Shown here: one piece after another, positions 26,348-34,359 of the stretch | How positions within the stretch are numbered: the stretch's first letter is position 1 | Layout of the letters: the number at the start of each line of letters is the position of its first letter | Source: Chitinophaga pollutisoli | Lineage (GTDB): Bacteria > Bacteroidota > Bacteroidia > Chitinophagales > Chitinophagaceae | Direction of reading: 5' to 3' | Assembly: GCF_038396755.1 (NCBI RefSeq) | Contig: NZ_CP149822.1 | Coordinates: forward strand, 3,100,001 to 3,164,000 | DNA: 64,000 bases | Translations under genes and position numbers: made by a program | Notes under the pieces: model-generated | What the model was told of the DNA's origin: nothing | The model's input: the letters and a program-made list of their open reading frames with translations, nothing else | The model's database searches: none

Positions 26348-26620
26348 ATGTCTCTTTTAAAGTTGATTTTCTACATCCTCGCGGGATGGTTTTTATATAA
26401 ACTGATTTTTCAATTTATCATTCCCGTATACCGCGGCACCAAACAGGTGCGCCGCCAGATGCAAGACATGCAGGACGCTATGCGCCAGCAGTACGAGCAG
26501 CAACGCCAACAGCAGCAGCAACAACAGACCGCCCAGCAACAGGTGCCTCCCCGGCCGCCGCAGGAGGCCGTCCGTAAGCGCGACGATGGCGACTATATCG
26601 ATTTCGAGGAAATCAAATAA
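26348..26620 (+). CDS. DUF4834 family small membrane protein
   Basis: The 90-residue protein has one N-terminal membrane helix (LKLIFYILAGWFLYKLIFQF), then a basic stretch, a Gln-rich low-complexity segment (EQQRQQQQQQQTAQQQ), and the conserved acidic end DGDYIDFEEIK. This layout is characteristic of DUF4834, found in Bacteroidota only as far as I know; function is unknown. It stands downstream of DUF2752 and TM2 genes but has its own promoter-like element. It converges with the HAD gene, 3 bases apart. Confidence 0.85.
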   Translation: MSLLKLIFYILAGWFLYKLIFQFIIPVYRGTKQVRRQMQDMQDAMRQQYEQQRQQQQQQQTAQQQVPPRPPQEAVRKRDDGDYIDFEEIK

Positions 26621-26623
26621 TAC

Positions 26624-27247
26624 TTATCCTTTTGGTTTGAAGATATCCAGGATGGTGGCGGGCGACTGCAGGTGGATCGACCTAATCCCCAGCTTTTGCG
26701 CCGCTTCCACATTCGGCAGCGTATCGTCGATGAACAAGGTATGCTCCGGCTTCAGCCCGTTCTGGTCCAGCACCATTTGCCAGGCTTCCGGTTCCGGCTT
26801 GCGGCAGCCCATGAGATGGGAATAGTACGTTTTATCGAAAAAAGCGGCCAGTGAGGGAATGCCGCGCTCCTTTTCCAGTATCTTGTTGAACGCCGCCAGG
26901 TGAATTGCGTTGGTATTGCTCAACAGGAACAGGTCGTACTGGTTCCGCAACTGCTGCAACAGCTGCAACCGCGCCACCGGGTAATCGAGCAGCATAGCGT
27001 TCCAGGCACCGATCACCTGTTCGTCAGTAACGCCTTCCGGCAGTACGCATTTCATCTTGTGGACGAACTCCGCTTCGGAGACGCGGCCTGTCTCCAGGTC
27101 ATTAAACAGCGTGCTCACATGCGCCTGGGAGTAATGCTTCCCGAAGTCTTCGACGCCGAGGGCCTCGAATGCGCGCGCGGTACGGCTGATGTCGATATTG
27201 AGGATCACCCCGCCAAGGTCGAAAATGATATGTTTGATTCCTTGCAT
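26624..27247 (-). CDS. HAD superfamily hydrolase (HAD-IA, YihX-like)
   Basis: The 207-residue protein shows HAD motif I as FDLGGVILNID, motif II LLSNTNAIH, motif III Lys in GCRKPEPEAW, and motif IV FIDDTLPNVEAA. Motif I has Asp-Leu-Gly in place of Asp-x-Asp, so the second, acid/base Asp is absent. This is known in the YihX-type FDLGGV subfamily and does not by itself mean inactivity. The likely reaction is hydrolysis of a sugar phosphate. TACATTTG ends 7 bases before the ATG. Confidence 0.85.
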   Translation of the reverse strand: MQGIKHIIFDLGGVILNIDISRTARAFEALGVEDFGKHYSQAHVSTLFNDLETGRVSEAEFVHKMKCVLPEGVTDEQVIGAWNAMLLDYPVARLQLLQQLRNQYDLFLLSNTNAIHLAAFNKILEKERGIPSLAAFFDKTYYSHLMGCRKPEPEAWQMVLDQNGLKPEHTLFIDDTLPNVEAAQKLGIRSIHLQSPATILDIFKPKG

Positions 27248-27305
27248 AGCAGGGCAAATGTACGCGACACCCCAAAAATTTGTGCCGGAATGCGGAAAAA
27301 ATATT

Positions 27306-27313
27306 TACTTTTG
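27306..27313 (+). promoter_or_regulatory. Possible promoter of the tRNA gene
   Basis: TACTTTTG matches TAnnTTTG, 64 bases before the tRNA. A TTTG lies 23 bases upstream of it (27279-27282), slightly beyond the usual 19-21. Confidence 0.35.
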
Positions 27314-27377
27314 CCATCCCCCGAAAAGCGGGTACCCAATAAAGTTTGTATATAAATTTTTGTCCTGACAAAGGACC

Positions 27378-27451
27378 GGTCCTATAGCTCAGTTGGTTAG
27401 AGCATCTGACTCATAATCAGGGGGTCCCTGGTTCAAGCCCAGGTGGGACCA
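27378..27451 (+). tRNA. tRNA with CAT anticodon, probably elongator tRNA-Met
   Basis: All four arms fold: acceptor GGTCCTA/TGGGACC (one G-T pair), D stem GCTC/GAGC, anticodon stem TCTGA/TCAGG around CTCATAA, a 5-base variable loop, and T stem CCTGG/CCAGG around TTCAAGC. The anticodon is CAT (27412-27414) and the CCA end is not encoded. CAT could also be the tRNA-Ile2 whose C is modified to lysidine; the sequence around GGGGTC looks more like elongator Met. The gene stands alone and is followed by a strong terminator. Confidence 0.93.
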
Positions 27452-27461
27452 CCTCCACATC

Positions 27462-27491
27462 AAAAAAGCGCCGGCATGCCGGCGCTTTTTT
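27462..27491. terminator. Bidirectional terminator between the tRNA and the converging gene
   Basis: A perfect 30-base palindrome: six A, GCGCCGGCA, its complement, six T. It works in both directions, ending the tRNA transcript and the minus-strand membrane protein gene. Confidence 0.9.
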
Positions 27492-27507
27492 ATTTGAAAC
27501 CATTTCA

Positions 27508-28026
27508 TCACTGCGGACTCACCTTCCAGTCATTCCTGATCTTCAGTATCTTCCACAGGTACAGCGCCAGCAACACGATTTCCAGCCGGAAGCTCATCCT
27601 CCCGTAATTGAACATAATTATCATCACAGTTCCGCATAGCAGGATGCCCAGGATCCCGTCTGCAATCGCGAGGTCCACCGCCCATTTCTGCATACCCAAC
27701 AAACCAATCGCTACTATTCCCTTGAACATGAACATGAGAATAATGATCAAACCTGTCAGAGAGAACCCGTCGTTTGTTTCAAGACCGAAAAATGCAAGAC
27801 TGACGGGAATTTCCAATGCGGCCAGGAATAATGCCAGCACCGACATTGCCCCCATAAACACGAATATCCAACTGAAAATTTTAATCCGAAGCGGGAGCAA
27901 CTTCCAGCGGGTGACAGATGGAACGTCAAACTCTTCGCCGAGTTGAGATACTTGTTCGTTCACAGGTAAAGGAATTTTTAAGTATGCTAAGATAATAATT
28001 CCGGCATGCAGTACCTCCAAATCCAC
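27508..28026 (-). CDS. Hypothetical four-helix membrane protein
   Basis: The family is not recognised. The 172-residue protein has a hydrophobic N-terminus, a charged loop (NEQVSQLGEEFDVPSVTRWK), and four strongly hydrophobic segments (IFSWIFVFMGAMSVLALFLA; LIIILMFMFKGIVAIGLLGM; WAVDLAIADGILGILLCGTV; IVLLALYLWKI). The alternation suggests an inner-membrane protein. The start at 28026 is uncertain; the helices begin near residue 50 and a later start is possible. It shares a bidirectional terminator with the tRNA. Confidence 0.6.
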   Translation of the reverse strand: MDLEVLHAGIIILAYLKIPLPVNEQVSQLGEEFDVPSVTRWKLLPLRIKIFSWIFVFMGAMSVLALFLAALEIPVSLAFFGLETNDGFSLTGLIIILMFMFKGIVAIGLLGMQKWAVDLAIADGILGILLCGTVMIIMFNYGRMSFRLEIVLLALYLWKILKIRNDWKVSPQ

Positions 28027-28030
28027 ACTT

Positions 28031-28165
28031 CGCCAATCATTTCAGCAGGATGATCACCTTTCCATTGCCGGACTGGAAGGATACCCTACCAGCTTCACAT
28101 TCGATGTTTCCGCGTATCCCGCCGATGCGTCGATCTCGCTCGAAATCAGGGATGCCTGGAATTAA
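28031..28165 (+). pseudogene. 3' remnant of an unidentified gene
   Basis: One plus-strand frame reads protein-like text (QQDDHLSIAGLEGYPTSFTF, then DVSAYPADASISLEIRDAWN) to a TAA at 28163-28165, and a strong plus-strand terminator starts 7 bases later. No start codon or sensible upstream sequence exists; further upstream the frame lies opposite the minus-strand gene. It looks like the C-terminus of a lost protein whose terminator survived. I cannot name the family. Confidence 0.4.
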
Positions 28166-28171
28166 ATATCT

Positions 28172-28195
28172 GATGGCCTTCCTGGGAAGGCCATC
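28172..28195 (+). terminator. Intrinsic terminator after the gene remnant
   Basis: GATGGCCTT pairs with AAGGCCATC around a 6-base loop and is followed by ATTTTTTAA on the plus strand. There is no intact plus-strand gene upstream of it. Confidence 0.85.
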
Positions 28196-28214
28196 ATTTT
28201 TTAACACGCTTTCC

Positions 28215-28245
28215 CTTGTCCTTCCCCCTCATTTCCCTATATTTG
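28215..28245 (+). promoter_or_regulatory. Candidate promoter of mscS
   Basis: TTG (28215-28217, in context CTTG) lies 20 bases before TATATTTG (28238-28245), which matches TAnnTTTG. The leader to the ATG at 28384 would be about 130 bases. Confidence 0.45.
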
Positions 28246-28383
28246 CCGGATACGCTTCAATCGATCAGATTGGCATAACTTATTTGCAGGACGGATATTT
28301 TCAGCAATGTCCCCTGCGCACCAAGCGGTAATATTCCTATTGCGGCCATTCGTAAACCGGTTTTCCACCACAAAAAGAAAGAC

Positions 28384-29450
28384 ATGGAAAATGTATTACA
28401 CCAGACATGGGCAGGCAATTCCATTGCCTCCTGGATCACCGCATCCGTTATCATCCTTGTTTCCTTCCTCGCCATCCGCGTCCTCCGGTCCATCGTGCTG
28501 AAGAAACTCCGCCAGTGGACCTCCAACACCAAACGCACCTGGGACGATTTCATCATCCACCTTGCCGGCCGCACCATCGTACCCGCATTATACGTGCTCG
28601 CCGTATGGTCCGCACTGCAATCGCTCTCCCTTCACGAGAAACTCGGCAACGTCATCCGCGTGGCCTTCCTCGCAGCCATGACCTTCTTCGTGCTTCGCGG
28701 TATCAGCGCCCTCTTCCGCCGGTTCGTATTCAGCTACATCAAACGGCAGGACAACAGCGAAACCAAAGAAAAACAAGCCAACGGTCTCATCCTGATCGTC
28801 AATTTCTTCATCTGGACCCTCGGCATCCTGTCCCTCATCTCCAACCTGGGATACAACGTCACCACACTCATCGCCGGCCTCGGCATCGGCGGTATCGCCA
28901 TCGCCCTCGCCGCCCAAACCATCCTGGGCGACCTCTTCAGCTATTTCGTCATCTTTTTCGACCGCCCCTTCGAAATCGGGGACTTCATCCTGGTCGACGA
29001 TAAACTCGGCGTCATCGAATACATCGGCATCAAAACCACCCGTATCCGCACCCTCAACGGCGAACAACTCGTTTGCTCCAATACGGACCTCACCAATTCC
29101 CGCATTCACAATTACAAAAGAATGGAAAGAAGAAGGGTGGTGGCGCAGCTGCGGGTCACTTACCAAACTTCGGAAAAAACCTCTCCATCATCCCCGCGAT
29201 CCTTCGCGGCGCCGTGGAAAGCCAGGACGAAGTACAGTTCGACCGCGCCCATTTCGCGGGATTCGGCGAATCGAGCCTGAATTTCGAACTGGTATATTAC
29301 ATCCTCAGCCCGGATTATGTGCTGTTCATGGACAAGCAGCAGGCCATCAACCTCGATATCTACGCCGCTTTCCGGAAAGAGGGCATCCACTTCGCGCACC
29401 CTACGCAAACGCTCTACCTGCGGCAAACGGCACCGCCGTCGCTGTCGTAA
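28384..29450 (+). CDS. mscS: MscS-type mechanosensitive channel (frameshifted near the end)
   Basis: Read across one frameshift the protein has 355 residues. Helices near the N-terminus (SWITASVIILVSFLAIRVL) lead to the pore helix and MscS core (TLIAGLGIGGIAIALAAQTI; LGDLFSYFVIFFDRPFEIGD; IEYIGIKTTRIRTLNGEQLV). After VTYQTSEK the frame is lost at a run of six A (29174-29179); one more base continues NLSIIPAILRGAVESQDEVQ to the stop at 29450, completing the normal C-terminal cage. The channel would release solutes on osmotic down-shock. A single sequence error is likely. Confidence 0.85.
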
Positions 29451-29457
29451 CGCACAT

Positions 29458-29485
29458 AAAAAACCGGCTTACCGGCCGGTTTTTT
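29458..29485. terminator. Bidirectional terminator between mscS and lpdA
   Basis: AAAAAACCGG (29458-29467) pairs with CCGGTTTTTT (29476-29485), giving T runs on both strands. It sits between two converging genes. Confidence 0.85.
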
Positions 29486-29507
29486 CCTTTTTATCGAAAT
29501 GCGAAAA

Positions 29508-30914
29508 TCAGAAGTTGATCGCCCCACGGCCGGATGCAGCCAGGTACGCGTCTTTGAGCGTTTCGGAGAACGTGGGGTGGGCGTAGGAAATCTTGCCCAG
29601 CTCCATGTCCGTCAGTTCGAATTCCATGGCAGTAACGGCCTGCGCGATGAGATCGGCCGCGCGGGCGCCGATGATATGCACGCCGAGGATTTCACCGTAT
29701 TTGGGATCTGACAGCACTTTGGAAAAACCCTCGGTATCGTCCGACGCGCGGGCCCTGCCGCTCGCCATAAACGGGAATCTGCCTTTGTTGTAGGGAATAT
29801 TTTTTTCTTTGAGCTGCTCTTCGGTGTACCCGACGCCCGCCACTTCCGGCCAGGTGTACACCACGGAAGGAATGCAATTGTAGTTGATGTGATGCGCTTT
29901 CCCGTGAATGGATTCGGCCGCCATCACGCCTTCATCTTCCGCTTTATGCGCCAGCATGGCGCCTTTCACGACGTCGCCGATGGCGTAGATGCCGGGCTCG
30001 GCGGTTTGCAGGTGGTCGTCGGTCAGGATGCGGCCGCGCTCGTCGGCTTTGACGCCGGTGTTTTCCAGCCCGAGGCCTTCGGTATACGGGCGGCGCCCCA
30101 CCGCCACCAGGCAGTATTCGGCGGTAGCGGTAGCTTCTTTGCCGGAGGGGTCGGTGTAGGTTGTCGTTACTTCTTTCCCGTTATTGACGGCCCCTCTGAC
30201 GGCGCAGCCGGTCAGTATTTCGATGCCCGATTTCGACAGGATCTTTTGCAGTTCCTTACCCAGTTCGCCATCCATCGTGGGGATGAGGCTTTTCGCGTAC
30301 TCGAGGATCGTCACTTTTACGCCGATGCGATGGAAGATGGAAGCCATTTCCACCCCGATCACACCGCCGCCGATGATGGTCATCGTTTTGGGCATTTCTT
30401 GCAGGTAAAGCGCTTCGGTGGAAGTGATGATCCGTTGCTTGTCGATCGTGATGCCCGGCAGGGTGGAGGGTTTGGAGCCGGTGGCGATGATGATGTTCTT
30501 GCCAGTCAGTTCCACCATTTTGCCATCAGCCTGCTGAACGGTCACTTTTTTCCCTTTGCCGAGGGTTCCCATTCCGTAGAAGGTCTGGATTTTATTCTTT
30601 TTCATGAGGAAGACAAGCCCGTCGTTATTCTGCTTCACCACGCTGCGGTTACGCGTCACCATCTCCCCGAAATTGATTTCCGTTCCGCTTACGTGAATGC
30701 CCTGTTTGGCTACTTTGTGCAGTATGATATCGTAGTTCTCAGAGCTGTCGAGCATGGCTTTTGATGGGATGCAGCCCACATTGGTGCAGGTGCCCCCGAG
30801 CACGGGGTACTTCTCAATAATGGCGCATGTGCTGCCCAGCTGGGCGGCGCGGATGGCGGCGGTATAGCCGCCCGGCCCGGAACCGATGACAATAACATCG
30901 AAATTGTTCTCCAT
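29508..30914 (-). CDS. lpdA: Dihydrolipoyl dehydrogenase (E3)
   Basis: The 468-residue flavoprotein reoxidises the lipoyl group of 2-oxo acid dehydrogenase complexes or of the glycine cleavage system, reducing NAD. FAD-binding VIVIGSGPGGYTAAIRAAQL, the redox disulfide GGTCTNVGCIPSKAML, NAD-binding TIIGGGVIGVEMASIFHRIG and the C-terminal His-Glu pair (ISYAHPTFSETLKDA) are all present. ATG 30914 (MENNFDVIVIG) is preferred to an upstream TTG. No other complex subunits are nearby. Confidence 0.96.
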   Translation of the reverse strand: MENNFDVIVIGSGPGGYTAAIRAAQLGSTCAIIEKYPVLGGTCTNVGCIPSKAMLDSSENYDIILHKVAKQGIHVSGTEINFGEMVTRNRSVVKQNNDGLVFLMKKNKIQTFYGMGTLGKGKKVTVQQADGKMVELTGKNIIIATGSKPSTLPGITIDKQRIITSTEALYLQEMPKTMTIIGGGVIGVEMASIFHRIGVKVTILEYAKSLIPTMDGELGKELQKILSKSGIEILTGCAVRGAVNNGKEVTTTYTDPSGKEATATAEYCLVAVGRRPYTEGLGLENTGVKADERGRILTDDHLQTAEPGIYAIGDVVKGAMLAHKAEDEGVMAAESIHGKAHHINYNCIPSVVYTWPEVAGVGYTEEQLKEKNIPYNKGRFPFMASGRARASDDTEGFSKVLSDPKYGEILGVHIIGARAADLIAQAVTAMEFELTDMELGKISYAHPTFSETLKDAYLAASGRGAINF

Positions 30915-31024
30915 GGTTTTCGGTTTTGCGTTCAAATATTACAAACGAACGAATCTATTGTTTTACGCCAACCCCAACAATGGACAACTCCCGGCAACAA
31001 GCGTACAAATCACGGATAAAAAAA

Positions 31025-31046
31025 GGGCGCCCCCGGGAGGGCGCCC
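31025..31046 (-). terminator. Intrinsic terminator after the sulfatase gene
   Basis: GGGCGCCC at 31025-31032 and again at 31039-31046 (self-complementary) form the stem, followed on the minus strand by TTTTTTAT. It lies 34 bases past the corrected sulfatase stop. Confidence 0.85.
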
Positions 31047-31079
31047 CACGCTGCGGCAGTCGTTTCCAACAGCGTTTGG

Positions 31080-32497
31080 TTATTTTTTCGCTTCCAGCAG
31101 GGGAATATGGGTGATTCCACATGTGCTTCGGCCATCTTTTCGCTCATCATTTTTGCGATCTCCGGGTGCGCCGCGGCGATGTTATGCTGTTCTGCCGGGT
31201 CTTTATCCAGGTCGTAAAGCTCCACTGTTGAACCGGGATCTTTTTTCACCTGGTAACGGACGCCTTTCCACTTCCCCATCCGCACCGCCTGGCGGCCGCC
31301 GCTTTCGTGGAATTCCCAGTACAGGTAATGGTGCTGGCGTTGGCGGCCTTTGCCTTTCAGCACCGGCAGGAACGAAATGCCGTCGGTGTACCGCGGCGCG
31401 GGGGCGCCGGTAATCTCCACGAAGGTAGGCAGTACATCCCAGAATGCGCCCAGGTGGTTCGATGTGGAACCCGCTTTTACCTTTCCGTTCCATTGCACGA
31501 TGAAAGGCGTTTTGATGCCGCCTTCGTACAGGTCGCGCTTGAGGCCGCGCAGCCCGCCGTTGCTGTTAAAAAATTTGTGGTCGGCCCCGCCTTCGAAATG
31601 CGCGCCGTTGTCGCTCGTGAAAATGATGATGGTATTGTCGATCAGCTTCAGCTCGGTGAGCCTGGCAACAACCTGCCCTACGTATGCATCCATCCGCGAA
31701 ACCATGCCCGCATAAGTAGCATGCGGCTTGTCGATGGAAGCATAGCCCGGCACCAACGCACCCGGACCGTAATCATTGCCCTTATGCGGCGTTTCCGGGA
31801 ATTTGCCGTCGTACATCTTAAACCACTCATCCTCCGGCCCCTGCAATTCCGCATGCGGCAACACCACCGGGATGAACAGGAAAAACGGCCGGTCCTGGTT
31901 CTCCTCGATAAAAGCCAGCGCCTTCTGCTGGATCAGCTCGGGAGCGTAGTGTACTTTATGGCTGAGGTCGTTGCCTTCCAGGATCACTTTCTGGTTGTTG
32001 TCCCAAAGATGGGTGGGATAATAGCGGTGCGACTGGCGCTGGCAATTGTAGCCGAAAAAACGGTCGAACCCTTTCTTATCGGGCGCGCCGGACGTACCTA
32101 CCATCCCTAGGCCCCACTTCCCGAAGGCTCCCGTCACATAGCCGGCCTGCTGCAAAAGCGTAGCCATGCTCTGGACCGTGTCGGCCAGCGGCTCCTGTCC
32201 TTCCGGCTGGATTTCCTTGTTGCCCCGCACGTACGTATGGCCCGTATGCTGCCCCGTGATGAGGCTGGAGCGGGAAGGCGCGCACACCGACGTGCCGGCA
32301 TAAAATGAAGTGAAACGCATGCCGTTCCTGGCCATTTTGTCGATATGCGGGGTTTTGATTTTCTGTTGACCGTAGGCGCCGAGGTCGCCGTAGCCAAGAT
32401 CATCGGCCAGGATGAAAACGATGTTGGGCTTACGCTGCTGCGCCATGCTGAAGGTTGCGATGAGCAGCAAACCGGCGGTCAGGAGGTGCTTTTTCAT
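31080..32497 (-). CDS. Secreted sulfatase (arylsulfatase type), frameshifted at the last residues
   Basis: The protein is exported (LLTAGLLLIATFSMAQ) and hydrolyses sulfate esters, probably on a glycan or aryl substrate. The active-site motif Cys72-A-P-S-R (SVCAPSRSSLITG) would be converted to formylglycine. Metal ligands appear in FILADDLGYGDLG and IIFTSDNGAHFEG. The frame runs on past PIFP to 31010, through the gene's own terminator; one base added at the C run 31100-31103 instead ends the protein with LLEAKK and TAA at 31080, 472 residues. It is the last gene of the sigma-FecR-SusC-SusD operon. Confidence 0.88.
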
Positions 32498-32557
32498 GTT
32501 GAAAAGATAGGAAAAGGCCGGTCAAACGCGTAACCGGCCATGGATTAATCAAATATT

Positions 32558-34342
32558 TTATTTCCAGTCAGGATTCTGATCCAGTTTAGGATTGAGGACA
32601 CGTTGGTTGGAAGGAATGGGATAGAGGTACTGATATTCCGGCCAGGGTCCCGGCGGTACGCCTTCGTAGGCGATGTAGCCTTCGGTGGCGTTGTTGAGGA
32701 TGGGAATCTTCGCATCCGCGGCTACGTCCGTACCTTTCTTAATCCACCGGCCCAGTTTCTGCGCCATGGCGTAATCCATTTTCTTCCAGCGGCGGAGGTC
32801 GTCGAAGCGGAAACCTTCGCCCATGAGCTCTATCGCGCGCTCCCGGCGGATCTCCCAGAGTTCGGGGGTAATGCCGGCATCGCGCTGCGGGTCGTTCGGA
32901 ATCGCACCCAACTGCAATGGCGCTACATCGCCCCGCGCACGGAGCTTGTTGATCGTGGCGTTGGCAACAGCCTGGTTGAATTCGCCCAGTTCATATTTCG
33001 CCTCGGCGTAGTTCACCAACACTTCGCCCATCCTGAAAATCGGCGCGTCGTTGATATCCTGGTTCTGGATGCGTGCAATCTTGTTGCTGAATTTAGTAAA
33101 CCTGTATCCGGTATATGTCACACAGAAAGGCTGGCCCAGCGTGTAATCCACGTAGTGCGGCTCCTGGCGCAGCACAATGCCCTGCCAGTTAAGCGTGGGC
33201 AGCGTTTTGCGCTTGTCGCTGGAAAGGTTCGCCATCGTGTCGATGTATTCGCGGTCGGCCGGGTCGGCGGTAAGCGTGAAGTCGTAGCTGGGATGCGTGG
33301 TATTCACTTTATACGGCGGCGGCGTAGTGAAATACAGCCGGCGGTCGCGGGAGCGGAACTCGGTGAAGGGGGATTTGTCGCCCTGGAACTGCGGGCTCGT
33401 CCAGCGGGTTTGCCCGTCGCGCATCAGGTACATGTCCGCCGCTTTTTTGGTGAGGTCCCACCGGCCGGAGGAATTCCTTCCGAGCGAAGCGATGGAATGC
33501 GTCACCTGTCCGATCTCATAACGGCGATACAACAATATCCCCGGAACGCCGGCCAGCGATTCGCTGTTGAAATCATCGTCGTAACTGTCCGCGAGCGGAG
33601 AAGGAAAGCTGGCCGACAGTTTTTCCGCCGCGGATTTGCAGGCTTCGTAATACGGCTTCGGGTCACCAAGCTGGTGGTATTTCCGCCAGGCGCCTTCCGA
33701 CACGCCAAACCGCGTCATAAACGCGCGCACCACATGCACATCAATGGTGTTTTCCCCATCGCCGTCCGCTTTGATATTGGCTTCCGCCCATTTCAGATCT
33801 TCGAGCAGCCGGTCTGTCAGCTGTGCCCGCGGCGTGCGCGGCGCGTTCAGGAATTCAGCATCGGTATCCGACAACGGCTTTTCGATGAAAGGCACGCCGC
33901 CGAACCGCGACACAAGCTGGTAATAATTGTACGCCCTGAAAAACAATCCCACCGCGCGCCAGTGCTTTTTGTCGGTTTCGCTCAACGTGCCGGCGTTGTC
34001 AATATTGGCCAGCATGATGTTGACGCTACGGATGCGGCTGTACGACTGCGTATAAACCGGGCTTTCGGCCGGGATGGTCATCCGTTGCCAGATCCAGTCG
34101 GAAATGCCGTTGGGAACGGCGTTGAGGAAAAGATCGCTGTTGAATTCGTTGCTGATCACGTCCGAATTGTATCCTGGGAAAACGTCGTAGAAATTCCAGG
34201 CATAGGTTTTGAAATTCTGGTAACTGGTGAAAGTATATTCCTCGGTGAGCTGGTCCCTGGGCTTGAGGTCCAGGAAATCTTTACAGCCCTGGAGCAGCAA
34301 AGCGGAAAAGCAACCGGCTATGATATATCGTTGAAAGTTCAT
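32558..34342 (-). CDS. SusD/RagB family nutrient-binding lipoprotein
   Basis: The 594-residue lipoprotein (IIAGCFSALLLQGCKDFLDL, lipobox Cys20) binds oligosaccharide or other ligand at the cell surface as lid of the SusC transporter. A SusD-like N-terminal domain with TPR helices (NIMLANIDNAGTLSETDKKH; LFFRAYNYYQLVSRFGGVPF) and the conserved C-terminal LWEIRRERAIELMGEGFRFD DLRRW region are clear. It starts 17 bases after the susC gene. The sulfatase downstream hints at a sulfated substrate, by inference. Confidence 0.93.
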   Translation of the reverse strand: MNFQRYIIAGCFSALLLQGCKDFLDLKPRDQLTEEYTFTSYQNFKTYAWNFYDVFPGYNSDVISNEFNSDLFLNAVPNGISDWIWQRMTIPAESPVYTQSYSRIRSVNIMLANIDNAGTLSETDKKHWRAVGLFFRAYNYYQLVSRFGGVPFIEKPLSDTDAEFLNAPRTPRAQLTDRLLEDLKWAEANIKADGDGENTIDVHVVRAFMTRFGVSEGAWRKYHQLGDPKPYYEACKSAAEKLSASFPSPLADSYDDDFNSESLAGVPGILLYRRYEIGQVTHSIASLGRNSSGRWDLTKKAADMYLMRDGQTRWTSPQFQGDKSPFTEFRSRDRRLYFTTPPPYKVNTTHPSYDFTLTADPADREYIDTMANLSSDKRKTLPTLNWQGIVLRQEPHYVDYTLGQPFCVTYTGYRFTKFSNKIARIQNQDINDAPIFRMGEVLVNYAEAKYELGEFNQAVANATINKLRARGDVAPLQLGAIPNDPQRDAGITPELWEIRRERAIELMGEGFRFDDLRRWKKMDYAMAQKLGRWIKKGTDVAADAKIPILNNATEGYIAYEGVPPGPWPEYQYLYPIPSNQRVLNPKLDQNPDWK

Positions 34343-34359
34343 GTTGTCGTTTTTTGAGA

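Noticed and set aside
26624..27247. HAD hydrolase as a dead enzyme because motif I lacks the second Asp
   Set aside because: FDLGGV-type motif I is known in active YihX-like HAD phosphatases, so loss of activity cannot be claimed.
32603..34357. Long plus-strand frame opposite susD (584 codons)
   Set aside because: SusD on the minus strand has a lipobox and family motifs; the antisense frame has no recognisable features. The same holds for other antisense frames at 637-1620, 16668-18068, 40146-41453 and 45057-46523.
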